This document shows, in pieces, positions 17,767-26,926 of a DNA stretch of 64,000 nt; within the stretch, counting starts at the first letter, position 1; each line of letters starts with the position of its first letter. This DNA comes from JAHECE01 sp963780675 (GTDB lineage Bacteria > Actinomycetota > Actinomycetes > Actinomycetales > JAHECE01), in assembly GCA_963780675.1 (NCBI GenBank), contig CAWACR010000003.1, positions 310,001-374,000 of the forward strand, in the 5' to 3' direction. The notes under the pieces were generated by a model. That model worked only from the letters and a program-made list of their open reading frames with translations. It ran no database searches and was not told where the DNA came from. The position numbers and the translations under genes were made by a program.

Positions 17767-17809
17767 CCTCCCGGCCCGGGCGTGCGAACGGCCGTAACAC
17801 GCCGGACGG

Positions 17810-17815
17810 CAGAAT
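17810..17815 (+). promoter_or_regulatory. Candidate -10 element of the quinone dehydrogenase gene (leaderless)
   Basis: CAGAAT ends 6 nt before the ATG at 17822, matching the window-wide leaderless spacing. Confidence 0.4.
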
Positions 17816-17821
17816 GCCGGG

Positions 17822-19342
17822 ATGACCACCGTGCCGCCGGCCCCGCACCACGTCGCGCCCCCGTCTCCCGACCTGCTGTCCCTGGGCCGCGCCTCGCAGG
17901 TCCGCGAGGGCAGCCGGGTGGTCATCGTCGGAGGCGGTCCGGGCGGCTACGAGGCGGCACTCGTCGCCAGCCAGCTCGACGCCCGGGTGACCCTCGTCGA
18001 ACGGCAGGGTCTCGGCGGCTCGGCCGTGCTCACCGACGTCGTGCCGTCCAAGACGCTCATCGCCACGGCCGAGTGGATGACCGTGACCGATTCCGCGGCC
18101 GAGCTGGGGATCCGCCGGGCCGACGGCGTGGCCCCCGGGCCCGGCCCGGGGTACGCCGTCGACCTCGCCCGCGTCAACGCGCGGGTGCGCGAGCTCGCCC
18201 GCGCGCAGTCGGAGGACATCCGGGGCAGGCTCGAGCGCGAGGGCGTCCGCGTGCTCGACGGTGCCGGCCGGCTCGAGAGCCCGGGTCGCGTCGTCGTCGA
18301 GCGCGACGGGAGAGGCACCGACGGCGTGGACTCCCGTCGGGCGTCCACCGCGGAGACCCTCGACGCCGACGTCGTCCTCATCGCCACCGGGGCGCACCCC
18401 CGGGTGCTCCCGGACGCCACACCGGACGGCGAACGGATCCTCACCTGGACCCAGCTCTACGACCTCGACGCGCTGCCGGAGCGCTTGGTGGTGGTCGGCT
18501 CAGGCGTGACGGGCGCGGAGTTCGCCGGCGCCTACCGGGCGCTCGGGTCCGAGGTGGTCCTCGTCTCCAGCCGGGAGCACGTCCTTCCCGGGCAGGACGA
18601 CGACGCCGCGGCGCTCATCGAGTCCGTCTTCCGCCGGCGCGGCATGGAGGTGCTGTCGCGGTCCCGGGCGGTCGCCGCGCGGCGGACGGCCGACGGCGTC
18701 GTGGTGGAGCTCGCCGACGGTCGCACCGTGGCCGGCTCCCACTGCCTGATCGCGGTCGGGGCCGTGCCGAACACGCGCGGGCTGGGGCTGGAGGAGATCG
18801 GGGTTGACCTGACGCCGTCCGGCCACATCCAGGTGGACCGGGTCTCGCGCACCACGGTGCGGTCGGTCTACGCGGCGGGCGACTGCACCGGCGTCCTGCC
18901 GCTCGCCTCGGTCGCGGCGATGCAGGGTCGGATCGCGATGTGGCACGCGCTCGGGGACGCCGTTGCGCCGCTCCAGCTGTCCACCGTGGCCTCCGCCATC
19001 TTCACGGCGCCCGAGATCGCGACCGTCGGCGTGTCCGAGAAGTCGATCCGTTCGGGCGAGGTGCGGGGCACCGCCACCACGCTGCCCCTGGCCCGCAACG
19101 CGCGGGCGAAGATGCTCGGCATCACCGAGGGCTTCGTCAAGGTCTTCGCCCAGGCGGGCTCCGGCGTCGTGCTCGGCGGCGTCGTCGTCGGGCCCCGGGC
19201 CAGCGAGCTGATCTTCCCCATCACCCTCGCGGTCTCCCACCGGCTCACGGTGGACCAGGTCGCCCTCGCCTACACGGTCTACCCGTCGCTCACGGGCTCG
19301 ATCGCCGAGGCCGCGCGGGTGCTGCACCAGGCGGGTGAGTGA
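17822..19342 (+). CDS. NAD(P)H-quinone dehydrogenase, LpdA-like flavoprotein lacking redox cysteines
   Basis: A 506-residue flavoprotein of the pyridine nucleotide-disulfide oxidoreductase family. FAD binding is seen in VVIVGGGPGGYEAA and NAD(P) binding in LVVVGSGVTGAEFAGAY, with YAAGDCTGVLPLA later and a C-terminal dimerisation domain. At the usual redox-disulfide site it reads GLGGSAVLTDVVPSKTLI, with no Cys pair, so it cannot act as a dihydrolipoamide dehydrogenase. The same loss is known in mycobacterial LpdA (Rv3303c), an NAD(P)H:quinone reductase. About 18 non-conserved residues precede the fold. It is divergent from PNP. Confidence 0.88.
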   Translation: MTTVPPAPHHVAPPSPDLLSLGRASQVREGSRVVIVGGGPGGYEAALVASQLDARVTLVERQGLGGSAVLTDVVPSKTLIATAEWMTVTDSAAELGIRRADGVAPGPGPGYAVDLARVNARVRELARAQSEDIRGRLEREGVRVLDGAGRLESPGRVVVERDGRGTDGVDSRRASTAETLDADVVLIATGAHPRVLPDATPDGERILTWTQLYDLDALPERLVVVGSGVTGAEFAGAYRALGSEVVLVSSREHVLPGQDDDAAALIESVFRRRGMEVLSRSRAVAARRTADGVVVELADGRTVAGSHCLIAVGAVPNTRGLGLEEIGVDLTPSGHIQVDRVSRTTVRSVYAAGDCTGVLPLASVAAMQGRIAMWHALGDAVAPLQLSTVASAIFTAPEIATVGVSEKSIRSGEVRGTATTLPLARNARAKMLGITEGFVKVFAQAGSGVVLGGVVVGPRASELIFPITLAVSHRLTVDQVALAYTVYPSLTGSIAEAARVLHQAGE

Positions 19343-19434
19343 GCGCGCCGCTGTCCTCACCGCCGCCCCCGCGCTCGACGGGGCCCGGCCGCGCTCGAAA
19401 GAACCCCAGACGGAGCCGGACGCGACGGGTGCCC

Positions 19435-19440
19435 TAGGCT
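19435..19440 (+). promoter_or_regulatory. Candidate -10 element of dapE (leaderless)
   Basis: TAGGCT ends 7 nt before the dapE GTG start; no ribosome binding site is visible. Confidence 0.5.
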
Positions 19441-19447
19441 CGACGCC

Positions 19448-20569
19448 GTGACCGAGGCCACCGCCAGCGACGACGCCGCCCGCCCCCGGCTCCCCGACCT
19501 GATCGGGACCGACGTCGCCGAGATCGCCCGCGCCGTGTGCGACATCCCCTCGGTGAGCGGCGCCGAGACTGCGCTCGCGGACGCGGTCGAGGCCGCCCTG
19601 CGGGCCTACCCCCACCTGGAGGTCCTGCGCGACGGCGACGCCGTCGTCGCCCGGACCACCCTCGGCCGGGCCGAGCGCGTGGTCGTCGCCGGCCACCTCG
19701 ACACGGTGCCGGTCAAGGAGAACCTCCCGGCCGAGCTCCGCGAGGAGGGCGGGCAGGTGGTGCTCTGGGGCCGAGGCTCGGTCGACATGAAGAGCGGCGT
19801 GGCGGTCCAGCTGGCCCTCGCCGCCCGCCTGTCCGCGCCCTCGCGCGACGTCACCTGGGTCTTCTACGACCACGAGGAGGTCGACGCCGACCTCAGCGGC
19901 CTCGGGCGGCTCGTGCGAGGCCACCCCGACTGGGTCCGCGGCGACTTCGCCGTCCTCTGCGAACCGACCGCGGGCGCCATCGAGGGCGGCTGCAACGGCA
20001 CCTTGCGCGCCGAGGTCCGGATCGCGGGCCGGACGGCGCACTCCGCCCGCGCGTGGCGCGGCGTGAACGCGATCCACGAGGCGTCCCACGTCCTGAACCG
20101 GCTCTCGTCCTACCGGCCGGCGGAGGTCGACGTCGACGGTCTGCGCTATCGCGAGGGCCTCAACGCCGTCGGGATCCGGGGGGGGATCGCCACCAACATG
20201 ATCCCCGACGAGTGCGTGGTCACGGTCAACTACCGGTTCGCACCCAGCACGACCGTGGCCGACGCCGAGGCGCACGTCCGTGAGGTGTTCGCCGGGTACG
20301 AGGTGCGGGTCACCGACCGGGCCGGGGGTGCGCGCCCGGGGCTCGACCACCCCACGGCGCAGGACTTCGCGGCGGCGGTCTCGGGGGTGACCGGCGGCGT
20401 CCCAGGTCCCAAGTACGGGTGGACCGACGTCGCGCGCTTCGCCGAGCTGGGCGTCCCCGCCGTGAACTTCGGGCCCGGCGACCCGTCGCTCGCGCACGCC
20501 GACGACGAACGTTGTCCGATTGTTCAGATCCGCGACTGCGCGCGGTCACTGGCCGCTTGGCTCGCCTGA
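19448..20569 (+). CDS. dapE: Succinyl-diaminopimelate desuccinylase
   Basis: A 373-residue M20A metallohydrolase that removes succinate from N-succinyl-LL-diaminopimelate in lysine and peptidoglycan synthesis. Metal-binding blocks are VVAGHLDTVPVKENLPAE and WGRGSVDMKSGVAVQL, the catalytic Glu region is FYDHEEVDADLSGLG, and KYGWTDVARFAELGVP lies near the C-terminus. Start is GTG at 19448. It is followed by a LOG-family gene 15 bases away, a neighbour order shared with mycobacteria. Confidence 0.93.
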   Translation: MTEATASDDAARPRLPDLIGTDVAEIARAVCDIPSVSGAETALADAVEAALRAYPHLEVLRDGDAVVARTTLGRAERVVVAGHLDTVPVKENLPAELREEGGQVVLWGRGSVDMKSGVAVQLALAARLSAPSRDVTWVFYDHEEVDADLSGLGRLVRGHPDWVRGDFAVLCEPTAGAIEGGCNGTLRAEVRIAGRTAHSARAWRGVNAIHEASHVLNRLSSYRPAEVDVDGLRYREGLNAVGIRGGIATNMIPDECVVTVNYRFAPSTTVADAEAHVREVFAGYEVRVTDRAGGARPGLDHPTAQDFAAAVSGVTGGVPGPKYGWTDVARFAELGVPAVNFGPGDPSLAHADDERCPIVQIRDCARSLAAWLA

Positions 20570-20584
20570 GGACACAGTGTCCCC

Positions 20585-21430
20585 ATGGCATCGAGAGACC
20601 TCCGGCCGGGAGACGCCCGGCCCCCCCGATCAGTGAGCGGCGCGCGCACCGGCGACCCCTACACCAAGGGTCCCGTGACCCTGCGCGGCCGGCTCATCCC
20701 GGCCCAGACGACCGACCAGCGGCTCCTGGAGTCCAAGGACTCCGTCGACTGGCTCCACCAGGACCCGTGGCGCGTCATGCGCATCCAGAGCGAGTTCGTG
20801 GAGGGCTTCGGGGCCCTCGCGGAGCTCGGACCGGCGGTGAGCGTGTTCGGGTCCGCGCGCGTGACGAGAGACCACCCCGACTATGCCGCGGCGGAGGCGA
20901 TCGGCGCCGGGCTCGCCGCCGCGGGCTACGCCACGATCACGGGGGGCGGGCCCGGGATCATGGAGGCTGCCAACAAGGGCGCGTGCGAGGCGGGCGGCGT
21001 GTCCGTGGGCCTCGGCATCGAGCTCCCCTTCGAGCAGCACATGAACGGCTGGGTGGACCTGGGCGTCAACTTCCGCTACTTCTTCGCCCGCAAGACGATG
21101 TTCGTCAAGTACGCCGAGGGGTTCATCGTCATGCCGGGCGGCTTCGGCACGCTCGACGAGTTCTTCGAGTCGATCACCCTGGTCCAGACCCGCAAGGTCA
21201 CCGAGTTCCCCATCGTCCTCTACGGCAGCGCCTACTGGCAGGGGCTGCTGGACTGGATCGCCGGCCCGCTCGTGGAGCGGGGGATGATCGCGCCTGTCGA
21301 CCTCGACCTCGTGCAGGTCACCGACGACCCGCAGGAGGCCGTCGAGCTCGCCGTGCGGGCCCTCCCGGACCGACACCACCACGAGGAACTCGCGCAGCAG
21401 GACGCCGCGGAGCACGGTGGACCCGACTGA
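20585..21430 (+). CDS. TIGR00730-type LOG family protein (Rossmann fold)
   Basis: A 281-residue lysine-decarboxylase-like protein of the LOG family, several of which release cytokinin-type bases from nucleoside monophosphates. The defining motif PGGFGTLDEFFE is present, preceded by ATITGGGPGIMEAANKGACE. An extra N-terminal segment of about 80 residues with DWLHQDPWRVMRIQSEF marks the longer actinobacterial variety next to dapE. The cellular substrate in non-plant-associated actinobacteria is uncertain. Its end overlaps the next gene by 14 bases. Confidence 0.85.
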   Translation: MASRDLRPGDARPPRSVSGARTGDPYTKGPVTLRGRLIPAQTTDQRLLESKDSVDWLHQDPWRVMRIQSEFVEGFGALAELGPAVSVFGSARVTRDHPDYAAAEAIGAGLAAAGYATITGGGPGIMEAANKGACEAGGVSVGLGIELPFEQHMNGWVDLGVNFRYFFARKTMFVKYAEGFIVMPGGFGTLDEFFESITLVQTRKVTEFPIVLYGSAYWQGLLDWIAGPLVERGMIAPVDLDLVQVTDDPQEAVELAVRALPDRHHHEELAQQDAAEHGGPD

Positions 21431-22676
21431 CCCCGGGGCGCCGGCACCGGCGCGCCCGCAGACCCCGCCCGCCCGCGCCGGAGCCCTCGTGCGCCCGGGC
21501 CGCTGGCCGTGGTGGGCCCAGGTGCTGGGCGTGTACGCGGCCACCCGAGCCTGGTCCACGCTCGTCCTCCTGACGGCGCGCGCCGGCCAGCCCGACAGCT
21601 ACTGGGGACCGGGACCGCCGGGCTACTGGAACTTCGTCGGGCTCTTCTGGGATGCCTCGTGGTACCGGGCGATCGCGGAGAACGGCTACCCGGGCACGCT
21701 GCCGGTCGACGCCGGCGGCGTCGTCCAACAGAACTCCTGGGCCTTCTTCCCGCTCTTCCCGACGCTGGTGCGCGTGCTCATGACCGTCACCGGGGGCTCG
21801 TGGGCGGTCCTCGCCCCGACGACGGCGCTCCTTGCCGGTGCGGGCGCCGTCCTGGTCATCGACCGCCTGGTGCACTCCCAGGCGAGCGCGCGCGGGGTCG
21901 CGGCCCCGCGCGCCCTCGCACTGGGCACCGTCCTGCTCGTGGGCCTGTTCCCCTCCGCCCCCGTGCTCCAGGTCGCCTATACGGAGTCGCTCTCGCTGCT
22001 CCTGATCGCGCTCGTGCTGTGGTCCCTCGTCCGCCGTTCCTACGGCCTCGCCTCGGTCGCGCTCCTCGCCCTCGGCCTCGCGCGAGCGGTGGCCCTCCCG
22101 ATGGCGCTCGTGGTCCTGGTGCACCTCGTGGTCCGCCTCCGCTCCCACCGCGAGGGGACGGAGACGTTCACGCGCGGCGACGTCGCCCGGGTGGCAGGGA
22201 CCGGTCTCGTGGCCGTCGCCGCGGGCACGGCCTGGCCCCTGGTCGCGGGGGTTGTCACCGGCGTGCCCGACGCCTACCTCCGCACGCAGGCCGCCTGGCG
22301 CGGCAGCTTCAGCAGCGCCCCCTTCGTCCCCTGGCTGGAGATGGCGCGCTACCTCCTCGGCCCGAGCGGCGTCGTCGTCCTCCTCGTCCTCGTCTTCGCA
22401 ACCTTCGCCCTCGGGCTGTCCCGGCCTGCACGCGCGGCAGGCCCCGAGGTCCAGGCGTGGGGGCTCGCCTACCCGGCGTGGCTGCTGGCCGCGGTCTTCC
22501 CGCAGACGTCGACCTTCCGCTTCCTCCTCCTCGCGTTCCCGCTCGGCATGGCGACGGTGGGGCTCGTGCGCCGCCGGTGGTGGTTGGTCGCGGTCGCGCT
22601 CGCCTTCGCGGCCGGCCAGGTGGTGTGGGTGATCTCGCTGTGGCAGCTGACGACGCCCACCGGCTGGCCCCCGTGA
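21417..22676 (+). CDS. Polytopic glycosyltransferase, PIG-V-like mannosyltransferase
   Basis: A 419-residue membrane protein with roughly eight to ten hydrophobic segments, of the GT-C glycosyltransferase type. The segment FWDASWYRAIAENGYPG near residue 80, just after the first transmembrane helix, is the conserved luminal loop of PIG-V/Gpi18-like mannosyltransferases; its Asp is the expected catalytic residue. Such enzymes use a polyprenyl-phosphate mannose donor on the outer membrane face. The GTG start lies inside the preceding gene, and coupling is likely. The acceptor is unknown. Confidence 0.78.
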   Translation: MDPTDPGAPAPARPQTPPARAGALVRPGRWPWWAQVLGVYAATRAWSTLVLLTARAGQPDSYWGPGPPGYWNFVGLFWDASWYRAIAENGYPGTLPVDAGGVVQQNSWAFFPLFPTLVRVLMTVTGGSWAVLAPTTALLAGAGAVLVIDRLVHSQASARGVAAPRALALGTVLLVGLFPSAPVLQVAYTESLSLLLIALVLWSLVRRSYGLASVALLALGLARAVALPMALVVLVHLVVRLRSHREGTETFTRGDVARVAGTGLVAVAAGTAWPLVAGVVTGVPDAYLRTQAAWRGSFSSAPFVPWLEMARYLLGPSGVVVLLVLVFATFALGLSRPARAAGPEVQAWGLAYPAWLLAAVFPQTSTFRFLLLAFPLGMATVGLVRRRWWLVAVALAFAAGQVVWVISLWQLTTPTGWPP

Positions 22677-22831
22677 GACCCCTACGGCGAGGGGCACGAC
22701 GGCGGCCACGGACATCCCGGCACCCGGCCCTCGACCGGTGTGACCTAGAATAGGAGCCGAGCTCGCGCCCGCCGACCGCCGATAACCGGCCGTCCCGGGT
22801 GAATCCACGACACGAAAGTGAGAGCCATCGC

Positions 22832-22999
22832 ATGGCAGCCATGAAGCCCCGGACCGGCGACGGCCCCCTCGAAGTCACCAAGGAAGGCCGCGGCATCGTC
22901 ATGCGCGTCCCGCTGGAGGGTGGCGGCCGGCTCGTGGTCGAGCTCTCGGCTGCCGAGGCGCGCGAGCTGGCCGAGGCGCTCAGCGCCGTCGCCGGCTGA
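22832..22999 (+). CDS. DUF3117 family protein
   Basis: A 55-residue protein, full length for DUF3117, a small family highly conserved across Actinobacteria and of unknown function. It begins MAAMKPRTGDGPLEVTKEGR and ends in a short acidic helix (SAAEARELAEALSAV). The ATG at 22832 is preceded by a purine-rich stretch (GAAAGTGAGAG, 22814-22824). A TAGAAT hexamer at 22746-22751 may be the -10 of a transcript with a leader of about 75 bases. It follows dapE and LOG as in mycobacteria. Confidence 0.9.
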   Translation: MAAMKPRTGDGPLEVTKEGRGIVMRVPLEGGGRLVVELSAAEARELAEALSAVAG

Positions 23000-23022
23000 G
23001 GACGCCGGAAACCGTTACCGTC

Positions 23023-24600
23023 GTGGCTGCGGCGCAGGCCATCCCCGAGGTGGCCGTCGAGCGCGGCTCGCTCGGCCACCGCACCGGTCGCGCCGCGGAG
23101 CTTCTCGACGGCGAGGTGACCCAGGCCGTCGCCGTCCCTGTCGCGCCGCCCGCGCCCGGTGACGACGGCGAGCTCCAGCCTCGGGCGGGCACCGCGGACG
23201 CCGCGGCCCGCTACGGCATCGACCTCTTCGACCTCGCTCAGCGGGACGGCCTCAAGGGCGGTGCCGGTGAGGCGAGCGTGGTCAACCTGCCGCGCGTCCT
23301 CGCGGGCCGCGAGGCGCCCCCGTGGGCCGGCCTGCCCGAGCGCGTCGTGCTCGTCGGCGTGGGCGACGGCAGTCCCACCCACCTGCGCCGCGCCGGCGCT
23401 GCGCTGAGCCGGGCCACGCAGGGCCTCGACCAGGTGGTCACCACGCTGGGCACGGAGTCGTCCGACGACGGCGTCCGAGCCTTCGTCGAGGGCTTCCTCC
23501 TCGCCGCGTACCGCCCGCCGCGCACCGGGCTCACGGCGGGGCCCACCCCGGCCGCGAAGCGGCTGGTGCTGCTGGGCCGGCACTCCGCAGCCGCCGTTGG
23601 CGCTGCCGAGCGCGCCGCCCGGGCCACCGTGCTCACCCGAGTCCTGGCGGCCACACCGTCGAACACGAAGAACCCGGCCTGGTTCGCGGAGAAGGCACGC
23701 GAGGCCGCCGCCGTGGTCCCGGGCACCACGGTCGCGGTGCACGACGAGGGCTGGCTCGCGGAGCGCGGGATGGCAGGGATCCTCGCCGTCGGAGGCGCCT
23801 CGGTCAACGGGCCGCGTCTGGTGGTGGTCGACTACACCCCCACCCGGACCACCCGCGAGAGCCGCCACGCCGTGCTCGTCGGCAAGGGCATCACCTTCGA
23901 CTCCGGAGGCCTGTCCATCAAGGACCGCGACTCCATGGTGGCCATGAAGACCGACATGGCCGGCGCGGCGGCCGTCCTGGCCGCTACCCTCGCCGCCGCC
24001 GAGGCGGAGCTCCCGCACCGGGTCACCGCCGTGATGCCGCTGGCGGAGAACGCGGTCGGCGGTGCGGGCTACCGGCCCGGCGACGTCCTGCGCCTGGCCG
24101 ACGGCACCACCGTCGAGGTGCTGAACACCGACGCCGAGGGGCGCCTGGTCCTGGCGGACGCCCTGACCTGGGCGCGGGGGTCGCTGGACCCCGACGTGCT
24201 GGTCGACGTCGCCACGCTCACGGGTGCGGCGACGCTCGGCCTGGGTCGGCGCCACGCGGCGCTCTTCACGAAGGACGAGACGCTGGCGGCCGACCTCCTC
24301 GTGGCCGGCGAGGCCACCGGTGAGCGACTCTGGCGGATGCCGCTTGTCGAGGAGTACCGCCCGGCGCTCGCCTCGACCGTCGCGGACGTGGCGAACGTGG
24401 CCACGGACCCGCACGTCCGCGCGGGCTCGATCACGGCGGCCCTGTTCCTCCAGCGCTTCGCCGGCGACGTGCCGTGGGCGCACCTGGACATCGCCGGTCC
24501 GGCGCGCGCGGCGCGGACCGAGCACGAGGTCACCGAGGGCCCGAGCGGGTTCGGGGCCCGCCTCCTGCTGCGCTGGCTCGAGGGCGGGCTCAGCGCCTGA
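23023..24600 (+). CDS. pepA: Leucyl aminopeptidase (M17)
   Basis: A 525-residue cytosolic di-zinc aminopeptidase that removes N-terminal amino acids from peptides. The metal and active-site blocks VGKGITFDSGGLSIKDRDSM, MKTDMAGAAAVLA and the family signature NTDAEGRLVLADAL are intact. The N-terminal third is the usual poorly conserved regulatory domain. The GTG at 23023 sits 23 bases after DUF3117 and no better start is seen. Its end overlaps the convergent O-methyltransferase by 11 bases. Confidence 0.95.
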   Translation: MAAAQAIPEVAVERGSLGHRTGRAAELLDGEVTQAVAVPVAPPAPGDDGELQPRAGTADAAARYGIDLFDLAQRDGLKGGAGEASVVNLPRVLAGREAPPWAGLPERVVLVGVGDGSPTHLRRAGAALSRATQGLDQVVTTLGTESSDDGVRAFVEGFLLAAYRPPRTGLTAGPTPAAKRLVLLGRHSAAAVGAAERAARATVLTRVLAATPSNTKNPAWFAEKAREAAAVVPGTTVAVHDEGWLAERGMAGILAVGGASVNGPRLVVVDYTPTRTTRESRHAVLVGKGITFDSGGLSIKDRDSMVAMKTDMAGAAAVLAATLAAAEAELPHRVTAVMPLAENAVGGAGYRPGDVLRLADGTTVEVLNTDAEGRLVLADALTWARGSLDPDVLVDVATLTGAATLGLGRRHAALFTKDETLAADLLVAGEATGERLWRMPLVEEYRPALASTVADVANVATDPHVRAGSITAALFLQRFAGDVPWAHLDIAGPARAARTEHEVTEGPSGFGARLLLRWLEGGLSA

Positions 24601-25222
24601 CGGCCACCAGCAGGCCGTCGCCCGCGGGGATCAGCGCCGGCGTCAGCCGCTCGTCGGCCCGGACCGACTTGCCCAGCTCGCGCATCGCGACGGTCGCCTC
24701 GTCGCGACGGGCCGGGTCGGCCACGCGGTCGTGCCAGAGTGCGTCGGGTACCGCGAGGACGCCGCCGGGGCGAAGCATCCGGATGGCCTGCTCGACGTAG
24801 TCGGCGGCCTCGGCCGGGTCGCCGTCGACGAGGACGAGGTCGTAGGCGCCGTCCGCCAGGCGGGGGAGGACGTTCAGCGCGCGGCCGGTGATCGGCCGGG
24901 TGCGGGTCGGGCGGATCCCGGCGGCGGCGAAGGCCTCGCGGGCGACGCGCTGGTGCTCGGCCTCGATGTCGATGGTGGTCAGGACGCCGTCGGGAGCCAT
25001 CCCGCCGAGGAGCCAGAGGGCGCTCACACCGGTCCCGGTGCCGACCTCGGCGACGTTGCGGGCGCCGCAGGCCGCGGCGAGCACGCGCAGCACCGCTCCG
25101 GTGCCGGGGGAGACCGCGTCGCAGCCCACCTCCTCGGCCCGCGCCCTCGCAAGCGCGATCGCGTCCTCCTCGGTGACGAACTCCTCGGTGTACGCCCAGC
25201 TCTGGGCCTTGTCGGCGGACAC
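24590..25222 (-). CDS. O-methyltransferase (class I SAM-dependent)
   Basis: A 210-residue AdoMet-dependent methyltransferase resembling the Rv1220c type that lies beside sigE in mycobacteria. The SAM-binding motif I is VAEVGTGTGVSALWLLGG, then TTIDIEAEHQ and the acidic block DLVLVDGDPAEAADY, followed by MLRPGGVLAVPDALWH. The substrate is not known. It is divergent from sigE across a 185-base gap. Confidence 0.87.
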   Translation of the reverse strand: MSADKAQSWAYTEEFVTEEDAIALARARAEEVGCDAVSPGTGAVLRVLAAACGARNVAEVGTGTGVSALWLLGGMAPDGVLTTIDIEAEHQRVAREAFAAAGIRPTRTRPITGRALNVLPRLADGAYDLVLVDGDPAEAADYVEQAIRMLRPGGVLAVPDALWHDRVADPARRDEATVAMRELGKSVRADERLTPALIPAGDGLLVAVRR

Positions 25223-25407
25223 GTGTCTCCTTCTCGCCGGTGGGCCGGGTCGTACTGACCCGGACGCTGTCGATGCTATCGGCCCGGGCCCGCCTGCCCT
25301 GCCCGCGCGCGCCGCTCCCAGCGGATTGTCAGGGAAGCCCCCTAGCGTCCGATCGTCCCCACAACCGCAGACGGTGCGGGGCGACGAGAGCGGAGGACGG
25401 GATCATC

Positions 25408-25965
25408 GTGGCCGGGAGCAGCCTCGCCGAACCCACGTGGGTGCCCCCCACGTGGGAGGACGTGGTGCGCGAGCACTCGCCGAGGGTGTACCGCCTGGCC
25501 TACCGGCTGACCGGTAACCGACCCGACGCGGAGGACCTCACGCAGGAGGTGTTCATCCGGGTGTTCCGTTCGTTGTCCACGTACGTGCCGGGCACCTTCG
25601 AGGGCTGGCTGCACCGGATCACCACCAACCTGTTCCTGGACCAGGCGCGGCGGCGCGGGCGGATCCGCATGGAGCCGCTCGGCGACGCGGCGGGCGCCCT
25701 GCCCTCGAGTGCCGAGGGCGGGTCGCCCGAGCGGGGCTTCGAGCACGCGAACCTCGACATCGACGTGCAGGCCGCGCTCGACGCGCTCTCCCCGGGCTTC
25801 CGTGCCGCGGTCGTCCTCTGCGACATCGAGGGCCTGTCCTACGAGGAGATCGCCACCACGCTCGGCGTGAGCCTGGGGACGGTGCGCTCACGCATCCACC
25901 GTGGCCGCGCGCAGCTGCGGACCGCGCTCGGCCACCGGGCTCCGGTTGCGGTCGGTGCCCGGTGA
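25408..25965 (+). CDS. sigE: ECF RNA polymerase sigma factor SigE
   Basis: A 185-residue extracytoplasmic-function sigma factor that directs RNA polymerase to envelope-stress promoters. Region 2 is seen in YRLAYRLTGNRPDAEDLTQEV and FEGWLHRITTNLFLDQARRR; region 4 is LSYEEIATTLGVSLGTVRSR. The N-terminal AEPTWVPPTWEDVVREHS is typical of actinobacterial SigE. The GTG at 25408 is chosen because GGAGG (25392-25396) precedes it at suitable spacing; the frame stays open far upstream without conserved sequence. Its stop overlaps the anti-sigma gene start (GTGA). Confidence 0.93.
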   Translation: MAGSSLAEPTWVPPTWEDVVREHSPRVYRLAYRLTGNRPDAEDLTQEVFIRVFRSLSTYVPGTFEGWLHRITTNLFLDQARRRGRIRMEPLGDAAGALPSSAEGGSPERGFEHANLDIDVQAALDALSPGFRAAVVLCDIEGLSYEEIATTLGVSLGTVRSRIHRGRAQLRTALGHRAPVAVGAR

Positions 25966-26903
25966 GCCACCTCGGCTCCCGGGTCTCCGCGCTCGTGGAC
26001 GGCCAGTTGCCGCCCGGGGCCGCCGAGCGCGCCCTGGCCCATGCCGTGGCGTGCGCTCGGTGCCGCGCCGCGCTCGACGCCGAGCGCTCCGCCCGCCGCG
26101 CCGTCTGCGCGGCCGGCGACCTGGAGCCGGACACCGCATTGACCGAGCGGTTGGTCGCCCTGGCGTGGTCGGCCCCGCCCGGGGCGGGCCCGTTCGCCGC
26201 GGCCGGGACCGCGCACGCGGCGGGACCGCGACCGAGGCGCCGGCTCCGGCGGGCAGTCGGGGCGACCGCGGGGGCCGCGGCCGCCGTCGGCGGGCTCTTC
26301 GTGCTCGGCGGAACGGTCTCGCCCCGACTGACGGAGGAGGACCTCCTGCCCGGGTCGGAGGACGCGTTCGGCGTCGAGGCCGTCGTCCTCGAGGCCGTCG
26401 TCCTCGACGACGCCGCGACGCGCGGTGCCGCCGACGACGTCCAGGAGGTCTCCGCCTCTGCGGACGAGGGCGACGGCACCGCCATGGCCATCGCCTGGAT
26501 GCGCGAGCACGGCTGGTCCCCGCCGGACGTCGTGCCGTCGGACCTGGAGATCGTCGACCTGCGGCAGAGGGCCGACGGCGTCCTGGAGGTGGAGCTGGCC
26601 GGGGAGGACGCGCACGTCGTCGTCCTCGAGCGGCACGGGGTCCTGGAGCCCGCGGCCCTGGCGGACGCCGCTCCGATCGTTCTGGGCGACGTGCGGGCGC
26701 ACCTGGTCTCGGTCGCGCCCTGGTCGGCCGTGATGCAGTCGGGCGACTCCGTCGTCGCCGTGGTCTGCGAGGGGGCGCCGATCGACGGGCTCCGCATGCT
26801 CGCCGCCATGCCGGCGACGCCCGCCGACACGGGTGCGGTGGCGCGGGTCGCGCGCGGCTGGGACGTCGTCCGGGCCTCGCTCGGGGGCGTGGTCGCGGGC
26901 TGA
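25962..26903 (+). CDS. rseA: Zinc-type anti-sigma factor (RseA-like)
   Basis: A 313-residue anti-sigma factor predicted to hold SigE inactive at the membrane. The N-terminal zinc-binding signature HAVACARC (His-x3-Cys-x2-Cys) lies near residue 27. A Gly/Ala-rich hydrophobic segment around residues 95-118 could cross the membrane. The extracytoplasmic-like C-terminal domain is longer than in mycobacterial RseA and has no motif I recognise. Four-base overlap with sigE gives coupled, stoichiometric synthesis. Confidence 0.85.
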   Translation: MSHLGSRVSALVDGQLPPGAAERALAHAVACARCRAALDAERSARRAVCAAGDLEPDTALTERLVALAWSAPPGAGPFAAAGTAHAAGPRPRRRLRRAVGATAGAAAAVGGLFVLGGTVSPRLTEEDLLPGSEDAFGVEAVVLEAVVLDDAATRGAADDVQEVSASADEGDGTAMAIAWMREHGWSPPDVVPSDLEIVDLRQRADGVLEVELAGEDAHVVVLERHGVLEPAALADAAPIVLGDVRAHLVSVAPWSAVMQSGDSVVAVVCEGAPIDGLRMLAAMPATPADTGAVARVARGWDVVRASLGGVVAG

Positions 26904-26914
26904 GAGGACCGCCG

Positions 26915-26920
26915 TAGACT
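26915..26920 (+). promoter_or_regulatory. Candidate -10 element of tatB (leaderless)
   Basis: TAGACT ends 6 nt before the tatB GTG start, in the 23-base gap after the anti-sigma gene. Confidence 0.5.
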
Positions 26921-26926
26921 GGTGGT

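Noticed and set aside
25223..25407. SigE-type (GGAAC...GTT) autoregulatory promoter before sigE
   Set aside because: GGAAG and partial -10 words can be found but not at convincing spacing, so no promoter is annotated.
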